A stretch of DNA of 64,000 nt from Komagataeibacter sp. FNDCF1. Its GTDB lineage: Bacteria; Pseudomonadota; Alphaproteobacteria; Acetobacterales; Acetobacteraceae. The notes under the pieces are model-generated. The model had not been told where the DNA came from, did not search any database, and worked only from the letters and a program-made list of their open reading frames with translations. Positions 51,224 through 59,886 of the stretch are shown in pieces (positions within the stretch are counted from its first letter, which is position 1; every line of letters starts with the position of its first letter). The stretch lies in the NCBI RefSeq assembly GCF_021295335.1, contig NZ_JAIWOT010000001.1, forward strand, positions 313,001 to 377,000, read 5' to 3'. The position numbers and the translations under genes were made by a program.

Positions 51224-51562
51224 ATGCGAAATGATCGGGCTTTTTCGGACCGAAAGTTGCCCTCTATGAACGGAGTGATTTCCAACATCGGCATTCGCGA
51301 CAGGCTGCTTGGCGCTATAGGGCGCGAGTTCAGGCCGTTGCGTTGTGCCGCTGAAATGCTGGCGCGTGCAGCAGGACGCACGCCGCGCGCCGCGAAGAAC
51401 TGGCTGTCAGGAACCAATGCGCCCGATGCTGAGGCGCTGATTGAGCTGTTGGCCTCATGCAACACCATTGCTGACGAGGTGAATGCCCTCGTCGAGGAGC
51501 GCCGTAAGGCGAAAGATATATGCCCTGGATCAAAATCAGGATCAGGCACTTCGTCTGGTTGA
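51224..51562 (+). CDS. Small helix-turn-helix-like phage protein
   Basis: 112 residues from ATG 51224, after GGGGAA. The middle (EMLARAAGRTPRAAKNWLSG) has a helix-turn-helix look, with a following helix NAPDAEALIELLASCN. A later ATG (51266) is possible. Its end overlaps the next small gene. Regulatory role inferred. Confidence 0.6.
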   Translation: MRNDRAFSDRKLPSMNGVISNIGIRDRLLGAIGREFRPLRCAAEMLARAAGRTPRAAKNWLSGTNAPDAEALIELLASCNTIADEVNALVEERRKAKDICPGSKSGSGTSSG

Positions 51563-51690
51563 AACGAGAGGCCGGACCGCCCCCGTCCTGCCATGTGCTG
51601 TGCCTGCATGTGTCGTGGTTCGATTGGGACACGTGGGCCGACAAGATGGAACGTGCCCTCAAAGCCGCGAGGGAGGAATTACGGAAATGA
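51520..51690 (+). CDS. 56-residue phage protein
   Basis: ATG 51520 after GAAAG; opens MPWIKIRIRHFVWLKREAGP, then Trp/Cys-rich CHVLCLHVSWFDWDTW and a helical end. Its TGA overlaps the ATG of the next gene (ATGA). It overlaps the end of the preceding ORF by 43 bp in another frame. Confidence 0.55.
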   Translation: MPWIKIRIRHFVWLKREAGPPPSCHVLCLHVSWFDWDTWADKMERALKAAREELRK

Positions 51691-51917
51691 CCCAGCACAT
51701 TACCGGCCGCCCTATCGCATCAATGCGATCAATACTTGCCGATGCGGTTGAAATGGCTGGCGGACAGAACGCGTGGTCACGGCGGACTGGCATTCCACAG
51801 TCGGTTGTGTCCGAGACGCTGAACGAACGCCGCGAGGTGTCGGAAAGCATCGTCAATGCACTGGGGTATGTGACCCAGACTGTGTGTATTCCCATGAAAG
51901 GGCAAAATCATGCCTGA
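51687..51917 (+). CDS. Small helix-turn-helix regulator, YdaS/Cro-like
   Basis: 76 residues from ATG 51687 with GGAGG 11 bp upstream. HTH: VEMAGGQNAWSRRTGIPQSV, then VSETLNERREVSESIVNALG. A longer start at 51,483 crosses the preceding gene and is rejected. Its end overlaps the next gene by 8 bp. Confidence 0.7.
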   Translation: MTQHITGRPIASMRSILADAVEMAGGQNAWSRRTGIPQSVVSETLNERREVSESIVNALGYVTQTVCIPMKGQNHA

Positions 51918-52125
51918 CCGCACATGGACCCGCGTCTCCGGCGTTGACCGGGATGGCACGTATTTCGTGGGTATCTACAACGTGCGCACGAATATCGAAG
52001 CACGTGCATGGCTCATGTATGAGAACGTGGAATTCATCCGGGGGCGTGTAACCGGGCTGCGCTATGAGGCGCTGGGTCCGGGTGATCGCGTTTGCCCGTT
52101 CCCTGTGCGGGAGATGGCGGCATGA
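51910..52125 (+). CDS. Phage protein of unknown function
   Basis: 71 residues; a compact beta-rich fold is likely (WTRVSGVDRDGTYFVGIYNV, RVTGLRYEALGPGD). ATG overlaps the preceding stop by 8 bp and its stop overlaps the RusA ATG (ATGA). No domain recognised. Confidence 0.55.
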   Translation: MPDRTWTRVSGVDRDGTYFVGIYNVRTNIEARAWLMYENVEFIRGRVTGLRYEALGPGDRVCPFPVREMAA

Positions 52126-52535
52126 CGGCAATCACCTTCACCGTGCCTGGACCATTGCGCGGGAAAGGTCGCCCACGCTTCGGGAATGGCCGCACCTTCA
52201 CAGATAGCAAAACCATGACGGCAGAGGCTTTCGTGCGGTCCTGCGCCGCCCTCGCGTGTCCTCTGGCTCCCATAGATGGTCCCGTGTCTCTGGATATCCG
52301 CATCACCCGCGGCATTCCGAAATCGTGGCCGAACAAGAGGCGCCAAGCAGCCTTGCAGGGCCGCCTGCACGCTACCGGAAAACCCGATCTGGATAACGTG
52401 GTCAAGCTGGTGGGCGATGCGCTGAACGGCATCATCTGGCGCGACGACAGCCAGATCACATCAGTTACCTGCTCCCGCCATTTTGGCGAGGTTGAGCAGT
52501 CGGTCATCAGCATTCAATCGTTGGAGGCATCATGA
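52122..52535 (+). CDS. rusA: RusA-family Holliday junction resolvase
   Basis: 137 residues from ATG 52122. The family signature KPDLDNVVKLVGDALNGI followed by WRDDSQI supplies the catalytic acidic residues (Asp89, Asp91 and Asp108/109) matching the Asp triad of RusA. It resolves recombination intermediates in phage DNA. It overlaps its neighbours by 4 bp. Confidence 0.9.
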   Translation: MTAITFTVPGPLRGKGRPRFGNGRTFTDSKTMTAEAFVRSCAALACPLAPIDGPVSLDIRITRGIPKSWPNKRRQAALQGRLHATGKPDLDNVVKLVGDALNGIIWRDDSQITSVTCSRHFGEVEQSVISIQSLEAS

Positions 52536-53536
52536 GCATAAAAGCCATCAACTGGGCGCTTATGCAGGCAGCCCTGGCGCCATCTCCAAAGCTGGTTTTG
52601 ATCGTTTTGGCCAATCGGGCCAACGCGCAATTCAAGGCGTGGCCATCCATTGAGACGATCTGCCGTGAAAGCGGACTGAGCGACCGCACCGCTCGTCGCG
52701 CTCTTTCTGAACTGGAGAAGGCATCTCTGATTGAGCATGTCGGGTTTTCTTTCAGGGCAAAATGCTACCTTCTGAAAGTGCCAACTGGCTTTGAAATGCC
52801 CGTCGAGGCGGCTGATCTGACCGGTCAAATTGACCACGTAACCGGTCAAAATCGACACGTAACCGGTCATGATGGCCGACTACAGGGAAACGTAACCGGT
52901 CATTCTGACCATCTGACCGGTCAAATTGACCACGTAACCGGTCAAAATCGACACGTAACCGGTCATGATGGCCGACTACAGGGAAACGTAACCGGTCATT
53001 CTGACCATCTGACCGGTCAAATTGACCACGTAACCGGTCATGGTGACAACGTAACCGGTCACCATGACCGACAAACCATCATGAACCATCAAAGGAACCA
53101 TCAGGAACCGTCAGGATCTGGAAGTGAGATCAGCGAGCCGGAACTGACCATCGACACCGCATGGCGTCCTCTGGTCCGACAGGTTCAGGATGTGGCCGGA
53201 TATGACCTGGCGCGGCTGATGCCTAGCGCAGCCGATGGCGGTGAAGTTCGCCAGTGGCTGGCAGACATCACCGCCAAAGGCCATTCGGTGCAGGGCGCAT
53301 CCGAGATCATCCTGATGGCCGTCAGTGGCGTGATGGAGCGTCGGCGCGATCAGGGACCGCCCAATACCCTGCGCTATTTCCGCAATGCCGTGGCCGAGAT
53401 GGCCGCCGCAACGCCAACCCGTGAGGCTGCCCGCATGGAGGCGGCCTACCTCGAATACACCAAGGTCGAGATGCGCCATAAGCGCCGGCCGAAGTCCTGG
53501 ACCGTGTTCCAGAAGGAATGGAGTTCTGCAGCATGA
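52532..53536 (+). CDS. Replication initiator-like protein with internal repeat (lambda O-like)
   Basis: 334 residues. The N-terminal winged helix (WPSIETICRESGLSDRTARR) is the phage replication-protein type. Residues 95-177 are 32-residue repeats of the pattern VTGH/VTGQ. The C-terminal 150 residues (DIDTAWRPLVRQVQDVAG onwards) would bind helicase or a loader. As in lambda O, the origin appears to be inside the gene: the repeat DNA is an iteron array. DnaB helicase follows closely. The initiator role is inferred from position, HTH and the repeats. Confidence 0.75.
   Translation: MSIKAINWALMQAALAPSPKLVLIVLANRANAQFKAWPSIETICRESGLSDRTARRALSELEKASLIEHVGFSFRAKCYLLKVPTGFEMPVEAADLTGQIDHVTGQNRHVTGHDGRLQGNVTGHSDHLTGQIDHVTGQNRHVTGHDGRLQGNVTGHSDHLTGQIDHVTGHGDNVTGHHDRQTIMNHQRNHQEPSGSGSEISEPELTIDTAWRPLVRQVQDVAGYDLARLMPSAADGGEVRQWLADITAKGHSVQGASEIILMAVSGVMERRRDQGPPNTLRYFRNAVAEMAAATPTREAARMEAAYLEYTKVEMRHKRRPKSWTVFQKEWSSAA
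52817..53061 (+). repeat. Iteron array within the initiator gene, probable phage replication origin
   Basis: Eleven copies of ACCGGTCA at 52820, 52841, 52862, 52895, 52916, 52937, 52958, 52991, 53012, 53033 and 53054. A 96-bp direct repeat occurs twice and partly a third time (starts 52817, 52913, 53009). Spacings of 21, 21, 33 and 21 bp repeat and are near whole helical turns, so all sites face the same side of the DNA. Confidence 0.8.
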
Positions 53537-53748
53537 GCGCCGAGATCATCCCTTTTCCGCCGTCCCTGAACCTGTATCTGGCCCCGATGTATGCCGAACG
53601 GCATTTCCGGGAAGCGCGCCAGAAGATGCTTGAGGCTTTCCACGAGGTCATCAGGTCAGGCGGCTACCCCACCAGCCTGCGCGACGAAGCCATGGCGACA
53701 TGGAACGCGATGCGCGGCCTGATCGAAATCGAGGAGATGGAGGCTTGA
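53533..53748 (+). CDS. Phage protein of unknown function, replication module
   Basis: 71 residues from ATG 53533, overlapping the initiator stop (ATGA). It opens MSAEIIPFPPSLNLYLAPMY and continues helical (EARQKMLEAFHEVI). It sits between initiator and DnaB, where loaders or accessory factors are usual, but no loader motif is visible. Confidence 0.6.
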   Translation: MSAEIIPFPPSLNLYLAPMYAERHFREARQKMLEAFHEVIRSGGYPTSLRDEAMATWNAMRGLIEIEEMEA

Positions 53749-55250
53749 ACGAAATCCATTTCCCGCCTGGGGCGGAAATCACGCCTGACGCCCCGGTGAA
53801 TATCCAGGCCGAAATCGGCGTGATCGGCGGCATCTTGATGGACAATCGCGGGTATGAACTGGTTTGCGATTTCCTCGAAAAACGCCATTTCGCTAATTCC
53901 GTGAACGGCTGGCTGTATGGCGAGATCGAGAAAGTCATACAGTCCGGGGTTGAGGCGAACCCGATCACGATGAAGGCGCGAGTTGAAAACGCGATTGAAC
54001 TGGAATCGGTCGGTGGGTTTCGATACCTGATGACCGCAGTCCAGTCGCAGCCGGGGTGGATGGGGTGCCGTGGGTCCGGGCATGCCGTTCGGGACGCATG
54101 GCTCCGTCGCCAGCTTCTGGATATCGGCTCCATGGCGAAGTCCCGCGCCATGTCCGGTGAAGGATCTGCGCCGGAAGAAATCATTGACGACATTGAGCAG
54201 GAACTTCTTGCGCTCGGGAAAGATCGTGGCGACCAGCGCCTGACAAGCCTCACTTCCGCGATGGATCAAGCCATGGAGGCAGCCTCTGCGGCGGCAGCCC
54301 GCGGAGACGGCATCATCGGCATGCGAACCGGCTTCCAGAAGCTGGACGAGGAAACCAGCGGCCTTGCTCCGGGGTGCTTATACCTGCTGGCCGGTCGCCC
54401 ATCCATGGGTAAAACCGGCATGGGAGTGGGGATTGCTGTTCGCGCGGCCAAACTTTCCCAGAAGCCAGTCCTCTACTGGTCTGGCGAAATGGACGCCGCG
54501 TCGATATCGGCCAGGATCATCTCGGCCCATTCACGGTTGCCGTTGCGCTGGGTGCTGACCGGCACAAAGCCGGGACCGCGCAATCCAGACGGATCGGATG
54601 GACCGCGCTTACCCCTTACTCAGCGCGAATGGGACAGGATTTTCATGGCCCGCAAGGCAGCCGAGCAGGTTCCCGTTGTGGTCGATGATCGGCCTGCTGT
54701 CACCGTGGCGCAGCTTTATGGCCGGGCGAGACGCATGGCGCGGTCCAAGGCAGGCCTGGGCATGATCGTGGTTGATTACGTTGGCCTGATGCGCGGCACG
54801 CCCACAACCCGCAAGCAGGGGAAGTATGCCGAAGTCAGTGAGATCAGTAGTGACCTGCTGGCGCTGGCCAAAAGCCTGAATGTGCCGGTCCTTGGCTTGC
54901 AGCAGCTCAACCGAGGCGTGGAAGGACGCGACGACAAGCACCCGACCATGGCGGACCTGCGCGACAGTGGGAATCTGGAACAGGATGCCAGCGGGATATT
55001 CCTGCTCTATCGGGATCACTACTACGCTCAGCGCGATCCCGAACCGACCAAACGACCGGCGGAAAATATGGACACCTTCAGCCAGCGCGTTGACGCGTGG
55101 CATGAGCGCATCCGCGCTTCCGAGGGGAAGGCGGAGATCATCATTGCCAAGAACCGGCAGGGCGATTGCGGTACGGTTCCGATGCTGTTCAACGGCCCGA
55201 CGACATGGTTCCGCGACGTGCGGGAAGGTGAGGAAAGCGCGGCATGGTGA
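53745..55250 (+). CDS. dnaB: Replicative DNA helicase, DnaB family
   Basis: 501 residues from a TTG at 53745 that overlaps the previous stop (TTGA) with GGAGG just upstream; the longer frame to 53,700 lies inside that gene. The N-terminal domain (AEIGVIGGILMDN) is DnaB-like. The C-terminal motor has Walker A AGRPSMGKTG (216-225), Walker B IVVDYVGLM, and the GLQQLNRGVEGRD and DLRDSGNLEQDA motifs. It unwinds DNA at the phage fork. Complete. Confidence 0.93.
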   Translation: MNEIHFPPGAEITPDAPVNIQAEIGVIGGILMDNRGYELVCDFLEKRHFANSVNGWLYGEIEKVIQSGVEANPITMKARVENAIELESVGGFRYLMTAVQSQPGWMGCRGSGHAVRDAWLRRQLLDIGSMAKSRAMSGEGSAPEEIIDDIEQELLALGKDRGDQRLTSLTSAMDQAMEAASAAAARGDGIIGMRTGFQKLDEETSGLAPGCLYLLAGRPSMGKTGMGVGIAVRAAKLSQKPVLYWSGEMDAASISARIISAHSRLPLRWVLTGTKPGPRNPDGSDGPRLPLTQREWDRIFMARKAAEQVPVVVDDRPAVTVAQLYGRARRMARSKAGLGMIVVDYVGLMRGTPTTRKQGKYAEVSEISSDLLALAKSLNVPVLGLQQLNRGVEGRDDKHPTMADLRDSGNLEQDASGIFLLYRDHYYAQRDPEPTKRPAENMDTFSQRVDAWHERIRASEGKAEIIIAKNRQGDCGTVPMLFNGPTTWFRDVREGEESAAW

Positions 55251-55723
55251 ACGAGAAAATGCCTGAAAACCGCGAAGAAAAAGGTACCAATCCCCGGCGG
55301 GGTGCGGTACTATCGCGCATGGATAACCCCGATCATTTCTGGCCCACCCGCTGCGGCGCGGACTACGTAGCCAACCTTGCGCCAGCCTGGGACTGGGATG
55401 TGGCAGTCGCAGCGTGCCAGATGCGGGCTGGTTACGATATCGGAGAGGGTGGGCGCGCTATCGTGGCTGGTATGCCCGTTTCCGGGCAGAGGATTGGCGT
55501 GGAGTGCGGTGTAGCGGTTCCTGAGGGAGGATTGACCGTGGACGATGGGAAAGGCGCTGTGGGAGAGAATATGGAGCGATTGGCTTACAATGCCACCATC
55601 TTCATTGCCTGCGGATTGGCTGGAAGTCTGATCGTGCGTGGTACGTGGGGATTTCCTTCCATGCTGATCGGCGGGTGCGTGCTGGCTGCTATCGTGCGGC
55701 CTTCTTGGTCAGTCGGGAGGTGA
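55244..55723 (+). CDS. Phage protein with two C-terminal membrane segments
   Basis: 159 residues; ATG 55244 overlaps the dnaB stop. The first 100 residues contain FWPTRCGADYVANLAPAWDW and a Gly-rich region. The end has two hydrophobic segments (TIFIACGLAGSLIV and MLIGGCVLAAIV). Function unknown; a membrane-associated regulator or holin relative is possible but unproven. Confidence 0.55.
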   Translation: MVNEKMPENREEKGTNPRRGAVLSRMDNPDHFWPTRCGADYVANLAPAWDWDVAVAACQMRAGYDIGEGGRAIVAGMPVSGQRIGVECGVAVPEGGLTVDDGKGAVGENMERLAYNATIFIACGLAGSLIVRGTWGFPSMLIGGCVLAAIVRPSWSVGR

Positions 55724-55729
55724 GTGGTT

Positions 55730-55834
55730 ATGGCTGACACGCTGAAAATCGCCGCCATCTGGGCGCTGTTCCTGATCGTGATACCGCCAGTCAGCGCTGT
55801 TTGCTGGGTGGTTGTTTGGTGGAGTGGGGAATGA
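55730..55834 (+). CDS. 34-residue single-span membrane protein
   Basis: ATG 55730 follows GGGAGG at 9-bp spacing. One strong hydrophobic segment (IAAIWALFLIVIPPVSAVCW) fills most of it. Its TGA overlaps the next ATG (ATGA). Unknown. Confidence 0.5.
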   Translation: MADTLKIAAIWALFLIVIPPVSAVCWVVVWWSGE

Positions 55835-56025
55835 TCCCCCGCTCTCAACGCCAGTTCCAGCAGGAAATGCAGGCGCGGGGGTGGTCCGTATCCGTTTCGC
55901 GCGGCGGTCATCTTCGGTGGATCCACAGAAACGGGGCTATCTATTTCTCAGCGGGGACGCCGGGGGACCGCAGGGCCGATAAAAACGCTCGGGCGGCCAT
56001 GAGGAGGTTGGAGAAACAACCATGA
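55831..56025 (+). CDS. HicA-like small protein without a HicB partner
   Basis: 64 residues from ATG 55831. The pattern GWSVSVSRGGHLRWIHRNG, then YFSAGTPGDRRADKN fits the HicA double-stranded-RNA-binding fold with the conserved G-G-H His. HicA toxins cleave mRNA, but phage copies in replication modules often stand alone. No HicB antitoxin is adjacent. It overlaps the next gene by 4 bp. Confidence 0.6.
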   Translation: MIPRSQRQFQQEMQARGWSVSVSRGGHLRWIHRNGAIYFSAGTPGDRRADKNARAAMRRLEKQP

Positions 56026-56540
56026 ACCAGACCCTCACCAAAGAAACCAAGCGCATCCTCAACACAATCGTCACGCCCGAGCGACAGCGCCGGTCTGAAT
56101 GGACGCTTCAGCATGGCGCGCCCCGCGTGCGTACGACTGTCCAGTCGCTCCTTAACGCGGGAGATATCGACCAGAGCGCGGCTGATGCGGCGGAGCGATG
56201 GTATCGGGACTTCGTGTTCGGATACTACGGCTATGTCGAATTCGCGCCGCAACATGAAATCAACACGCTGACGCGCCATGATGAGGTATCGTGGATAGTT
56301 GTCCGCGCACATGCAAAGGCCCGAATAACAGACATCCGCGATGCGCTCGGTATGTGTGCCCATATCAGGTTGCGCATGATGATCGCGGAAGAAAAAACGT
56401 TCTCCGATATGGGAAAGTTTTTCTATCCCGGCACTACGGAATCCGTGGGAAGGAGGAAAGTCTCGGCGCAGTGTGCCTTGGTGCTTGAGCAGCTATCGGA
56501 TTATTACGAGCGGCAGGGCAAAAAAAAGGTTGCATCCTGA
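56022..56540 (+). CDS. Phage protein of unknown function, possible late regulator
   Basis: 172 residues, helix-rich, with RYERWYRDFVFGYYGYVEF-like aromatic stretches (actual: AAERWYRDFVFGYYGYVEF) and a C-terminal ALVLEQLSDYYERQ. ATGA overlap with the HicA-like gene. It is the last rightward early gene before the terminase gap, where Q-type antiterminators usually lie, but no Q motif is seen. Confidence 0.5.
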   Translation: MNQTLTKETKRILNTIVTPERQRRSEWTLQHGAPRVRTTVQSLLNAGDIDQSAADAAERWYRDFVFGYYGYVEFAPQHEINTLTRHDEVSWIVVRAHAKARITDIRDALGMCAHIRLRMMIAEEKTFSDMGKFFYPGTTESVGRRKVSAQCALVLEQLSDYYERQGKKKVAS

Positions 56541-56573
56541 GTCCGCAATTCGTATGAATATAACCACAATCTA

Positions 56574-56595
56574 ATAACTGCGTTCAGTCAGTTAT
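56574..56595. other. Stem-loop in the gap before the terminase genes
   Basis: ATAACTG (56574-56580) pairs with CAGTTAT (56589-56595) across an 8-nt loop in the 162-bp gap 56,541-56,702. A short GC stretch follows. Candidates are a late-transcription or cos-related element; no gene is visible in this gap. Confidence 0.35.
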
Positions 56596-56702
56596 CTGAT
56601 GCGCCGGGAATGCCCCCGGGTAGCGGGCTGGACGTTTGATTTAATCGCGCCGGACCCGGCAGAAAACAGCCATCGTTTGAAAAACAATCAAAAAGTTTGA
56701 AT

Positions 56703-57041
56703 ATGACGCAGAGAGGTGGAGCAAGGCCCGGTGCGGGCCGGAAAAAGGGAAGCCTCACAGAGGCCAAGAAAATTGGCCGTGAAGTCAGTAGCCGCGTCAC
56801 GAAAAAACTTGCAGACGCCAGCGCCACACCTCTCGATATCATGGCACGCGTCATGCAGGGCGACGTTTCCATAACCGAAATGCAGTTTGAGGCAGCAAAG
56901 GCAGCGGCCCCATATATCCATCCGAAGCTATCCGCAATCCAGATGGATGCAAGGGTAAGGCGATCCGTTGAAGATATGACAGATGAAGAACTTGCCGCGC
57001 TCGCTTCTGGTGAAGAAGGCGGCGGAGAAGGCCAGGACTGA
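56703..57041 (+). CDS. terS: Terminase small subunit
   Basis: 112 residues from ATG 56703. The opening TQRGGARPGAGRKKGSLTE is the basic N-terminus seen in many phage small terminases; the middle is helical. Overlaps the large subunit by 59 bp. It recognises the packaging site and stimulates TerL. Assigned mainly from position and the start motif. Confidence 0.75.
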   Translation: MTQRGGARPGAGRKKGSLTEAKKIGREVSSRVTKKLADASATPLDIMARVMQGDVSITEMQFEAAKAAAPYIHPKLSAIQMDARVRRSVEDMTDEELAALASGEEGGGEGQD

Positions 57042-58425
57042 AATCAGCCGCCGCGCATCGGGGCGGTCCGGGCTTCTTGGTTTCACTCAATACACCATGT
57101 CTGACTACATGGTTGGCCCGCAGCATCGGCTTCTGTGTGATCGCCTTGACGCTGTTGAGCGTGGGGAAATCAAACGCCTGATGGTGTTCATGCCGCCCCG
57201 GCATGGTAAATCAGAACTGACCAGCAAGCGTTTCCCTGCGTGGTTTCTTGGGCGCAATCCGACCAAGCAGATCATCACGGCATCATATGGCGCGACGCTT
57301 GCGCAGGGCTTTGGCCGGGATGTGCGCAATATCGTGGCATCGCCAGAGTTCGGGGCATTGTTTCCGGGCGTAGGCGTTGCGTCTGACAGTGCTGCCCGCG
57401 ATAACTGGCATACGAATAGAGGTGGTGTTTACACCGCAATGGGCGTAGGCGGTGGCCTGACTGGTAAGGGTGCTCATGTCGCGCTGATCGATGATCCTGT
57501 GAAAGACAGGCAGGACGCTGAAAGCCCAATCATACGCGAGGCGGCATGGGACTGGTATCGATCGGTCCTACGCACGCGCTTGATGCCAAATGGGGCTATT
57601 GTTCTTGTCCTTACCCGGTGGCATCCGGATGACTTGGCCGGTCGCTTATTGGCCGAGATGGAGAATGGAACAGGCGAGGAATGGGAAGTCTTGTCCCTGC
57701 CTGCCATATGCAATTCCGACCATGACGCCCTGCATCGTGGAATTGGCGAGGCGCTTTGGCCAAAGGTGTTCCCGGTTGCGGAATTGAAGAATATCGAGAA
57801 GTCCATCGGCCCCCGTGAATGGTCTGCCTTGTATCAGCAGAACCCGACGCCGGGCGAAGGGACATTGTTCAAGGTCTCCATGATCCCTGTGGTCTCGGCT
57901 GCTCCAAAAACGGGCCAGATGGTCCGGCGATGGGATTTAGCTGCGACACGCCAGATTGGCACGCGCGACCCCGACTGGACTGTTGGCATCAAGTTGCTGA
58001 AAGCGGATGACGGGCGCTTCTACATTCTCGATGTCGTGCGCCTGCGCGGAGATCCGGCAGAGGTTGAGACGGCCATTCTCAATACGGCGGCACAGGATGG
58101 CGGAGAAGTCCGTATCATCCTGCCGCAAGACCCCGGACAGGCCGGTGTGGCGCAGGTGCAGTATCTGACACGGAAGCTATCTGGATATACAGTGGATTCA
58201 ATCCGGGAGACGGGCGACAAGGCCACCAGGGCGGCCCCATTCTCGTCGCAGACGAATGTGGGGAATGTCTGTCTGGTCAAGGCATCGTGGAACCGGGCGT
58301 ATCTGGAAGAACTGGCAGCCTTCCCATCTGGGACGCACGATGACCAAGTGGACGCTTCCGCCGGGGCGTTTGATGCCCTGGCAGAGCCGGACGATGTAGA
58401 GGTGTGGGCACGCCTCGGATATTGA
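56983..58425 (+). CDS. terL: Terminase large subunit
   Basis: 480 residues from ATG 56983. Walker A FMPPRHGKSE (69-78), Walker B HVALIDDPV (about 166-174), then a C-terminal nuclease region (RRWDLAATRQIGTRDPDWTV and SGTHDDQVDASAGAFDA). It powers DNA packaging into proheads and cuts the concatemer. Complete and directly followed by the portal gene. Confidence 0.92.
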   Translation: MKNLPRSLLVKKAAEKARTEISRRASGRSGLLGFTQYTMSDYMVGPQHRLLCDRLDAVERGEIKRLMVFMPPRHGKSELTSKRFPAWFLGRNPTKQIITASYGATLAQGFGRDVRNIVASPEFGALFPGVGVASDSAARDNWHTNRGGVYTAMGVGGGLTGKGAHVALIDDPVKDRQDAESPIIREAAWDWYRSVLRTRLMPNGAIVLVLTRWHPDDLAGRLLAEMENGTGEEWEVLSLPAICNSDHDALHRGIGEALWPKVFPVAELKNIEKSIGPREWSALYQQNPTPGEGTLFKVSMIPVVSAAPKTGQMVRRWDLAATRQIGTRDPDWTVGIKLLKADDGRFYILDVVRLRGDPAEVETAILNTAAQDGGEVRIILPQDPGQAGVAQVQYLTRKLSGYTVDSIRETGDKATRAAPFSSQTNVGNVCLVKASWNRAYLEELAAFPSGTHDDQVDASAGAFDALAEPDDVEVWARLGY

Positions 58426-58437
58426 TTTAGGTGAACG

Positions 58438-59886
58438 ATGGCACGCAAAAATCGCGGGAAAGGTAACGCGCCGGTCAAGCACGTCCAGACCCGCGATGGG
58501 TTTGTGAACCCGCGCACCCGAACTGGCCGTGGCATGGATAACCTTGCTTCGGCGGGGCATTATGCATTCCGGTTCCTGACCCGCAATCGCGTCCAGCTTG
58601 AGGCGGCCTATCGTGGGTCATGGATCATTGGCAACGCGGTTGATTGTGTTGCCGAAGATATGACGCGCGCGGGCGTTGAATTGACCGGCAGCATAGACCC
58701 TCACGAAGCAAGTGAGCTTTATGCCGCGATGTCAGAGTTTGGCGTGCTGGAAAGCCTTTGCGACACCATCAAATGGGCGCGCCTGTTTGGTGGGGGTATT
58801 GGGATCATCATGATTGATGGCCAAGACCCCGCCACGCCGCTGGACCCGTCAACGGTTGGCAAGGGCCAGTTTCTTGGCATCTATTCGATTGACCGATGGA
58901 TCGTGAACCCTGAGTATTCGGACACGATCCATAATTTCGGCCCAGCCCTCGGACAGCCGAATTATTATCAGGTCATCCCTGACGCGGATGCGTTTGGCGG
59001 CCAGTGGATTCACCATAGCCGCGTCATCCGTCTCGATGGCATCCGGCTGCCCATGTATCAGCGCCAGTATGAAAATGGCTGGGGCATGTCGGTGGTGGAG
59101 CGGATATTCGATGTCCTGACATCGTTCGATAGTGCAACCCTTGGAGCGGCGCAGCTTGTCTACAAGGCGCATCTTCGGGTCATGAAGATCAAAGGCTACC
59201 GCAATGTTATGGGCGGTACGAGTGAAGCTGCCCGGCGCGCCATTCAGGCGCAGCTTGATAACATCAGGGCCTATCAATCCAATGAGGGCATGACCGTCAT
59301 TGACAGTGATGACGATTTTCAGGCCCTACAATATGCCTTTAGCGGCCTGAATGATGTCCTGCTGCAATTTGCCCAGCAGCTTGCCGGGGCAATGCAGATT
59401 CCAATGACGCGGCTCATGGGTCAGTCTCCCGCCGGGTTCAACACAGGCGAAAGCGATCTGCGGCAATATTACGATGGGATTGCCCAGAATCAGGAGGGGC
59501 AGTTGCGGCGCGGCATGCACACCCTGCTGGAGGTGCTGCACTATTCCATTCTGGATAAAGCGCCGCCTAAAGACTTTGGATTCAATTTCGCGTCTCTGTG
59601 GGGGATGTCCGACATGGACAAGGCCAATGTAGGGTCAACCCGCACCAGCGCAGTAGTTTCGGCCTATGAGGCAGGGATTGTGACAGACCGAGCGGTCGCC
59701 CTTCGAGAACTACGCAGCGGCGCAGAGGCGGACGGCATGTGGGATAGCATCACGGATGAGATAATAAAGGATGCAGAAAGCGATCCCCCGGCTCCCGATG
59801 AAAACGACCTTCCGCCGGTGCCGCAACCAGCGCCAAATGAGGCAGCGATGCAGTATGTCGAGCCTGAATCAGAAAGGCATTCCTGA
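58438..59886 (+). CDS. Phage portal protein, DUF1073 family
   Basis: 482 residues. DUF1073 features include YRGSWIIGNAVDCVAEDMTR, the KWARLFGGGIGIIMIDGQ segment, MTRLMGQSPAGFNTGESDLR and a disordered, acidic C-terminus. It forms the dodecameric DNA gate at the capsid vertex. Some databases label this family anti-CBASS because one member carries a fused Acb1 domain; no such domain is present here. 12 bp after terL. Confidence 0.88.
   Translation: MARKNRGKGNAPVKHVQTRDGFVNPRTRTGRGMDNLASAGHYAFRFLTRNRVQLEAAYRGSWIIGNAVDCVAEDMTRAGVELTGSIDPHEASELYAAMSEFGVLESLCDTIKWARLFGGGIGIIMIDGQDPATPLDPSTVGKGQFLGIYSIDRWIVNPEYSDTIHNFGPALGQPNYYQVIPDADAFGGQWIHHSRVIRLDGIRLPMYQRQYENGWGMSVVERIFDVLTSFDSATLGAAQLVYKAHLRVMKIKGYRNVMGGTSEAARRAIQAQLDNIRAYQSNEGMTVIDSDDDFQALQYAFSGLNDVLLQFAQQLAGAMQIPMTRLMGQSPAGFNTGESDLRQYYDGIAQNQEGQLRRGMHTLLEVLHYSILDKAPPKDFGFNFASLWGMSDMDKANVGSTRTSAVVSAYEAGIVTDRAVALRELRSGAEADGMWDSITDEIIKDAESDPPAPDENDLPPVPQPAPNEAAMQYVEPESERHS

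Noticed and set aside
52817-53061. Second repeat block that could suggest a CRISPR
   Set aside because: Intervening sequences are themselves repeated with a 96-bp period, lie in frame in a coding gene and fit an origin iteron array.
58438-59886. Anti-CBASS (Acb1) function for the DUF1073 protein
   Set aside because: The name comes from fused family members; here only the portal domain and an acidic tail are present.
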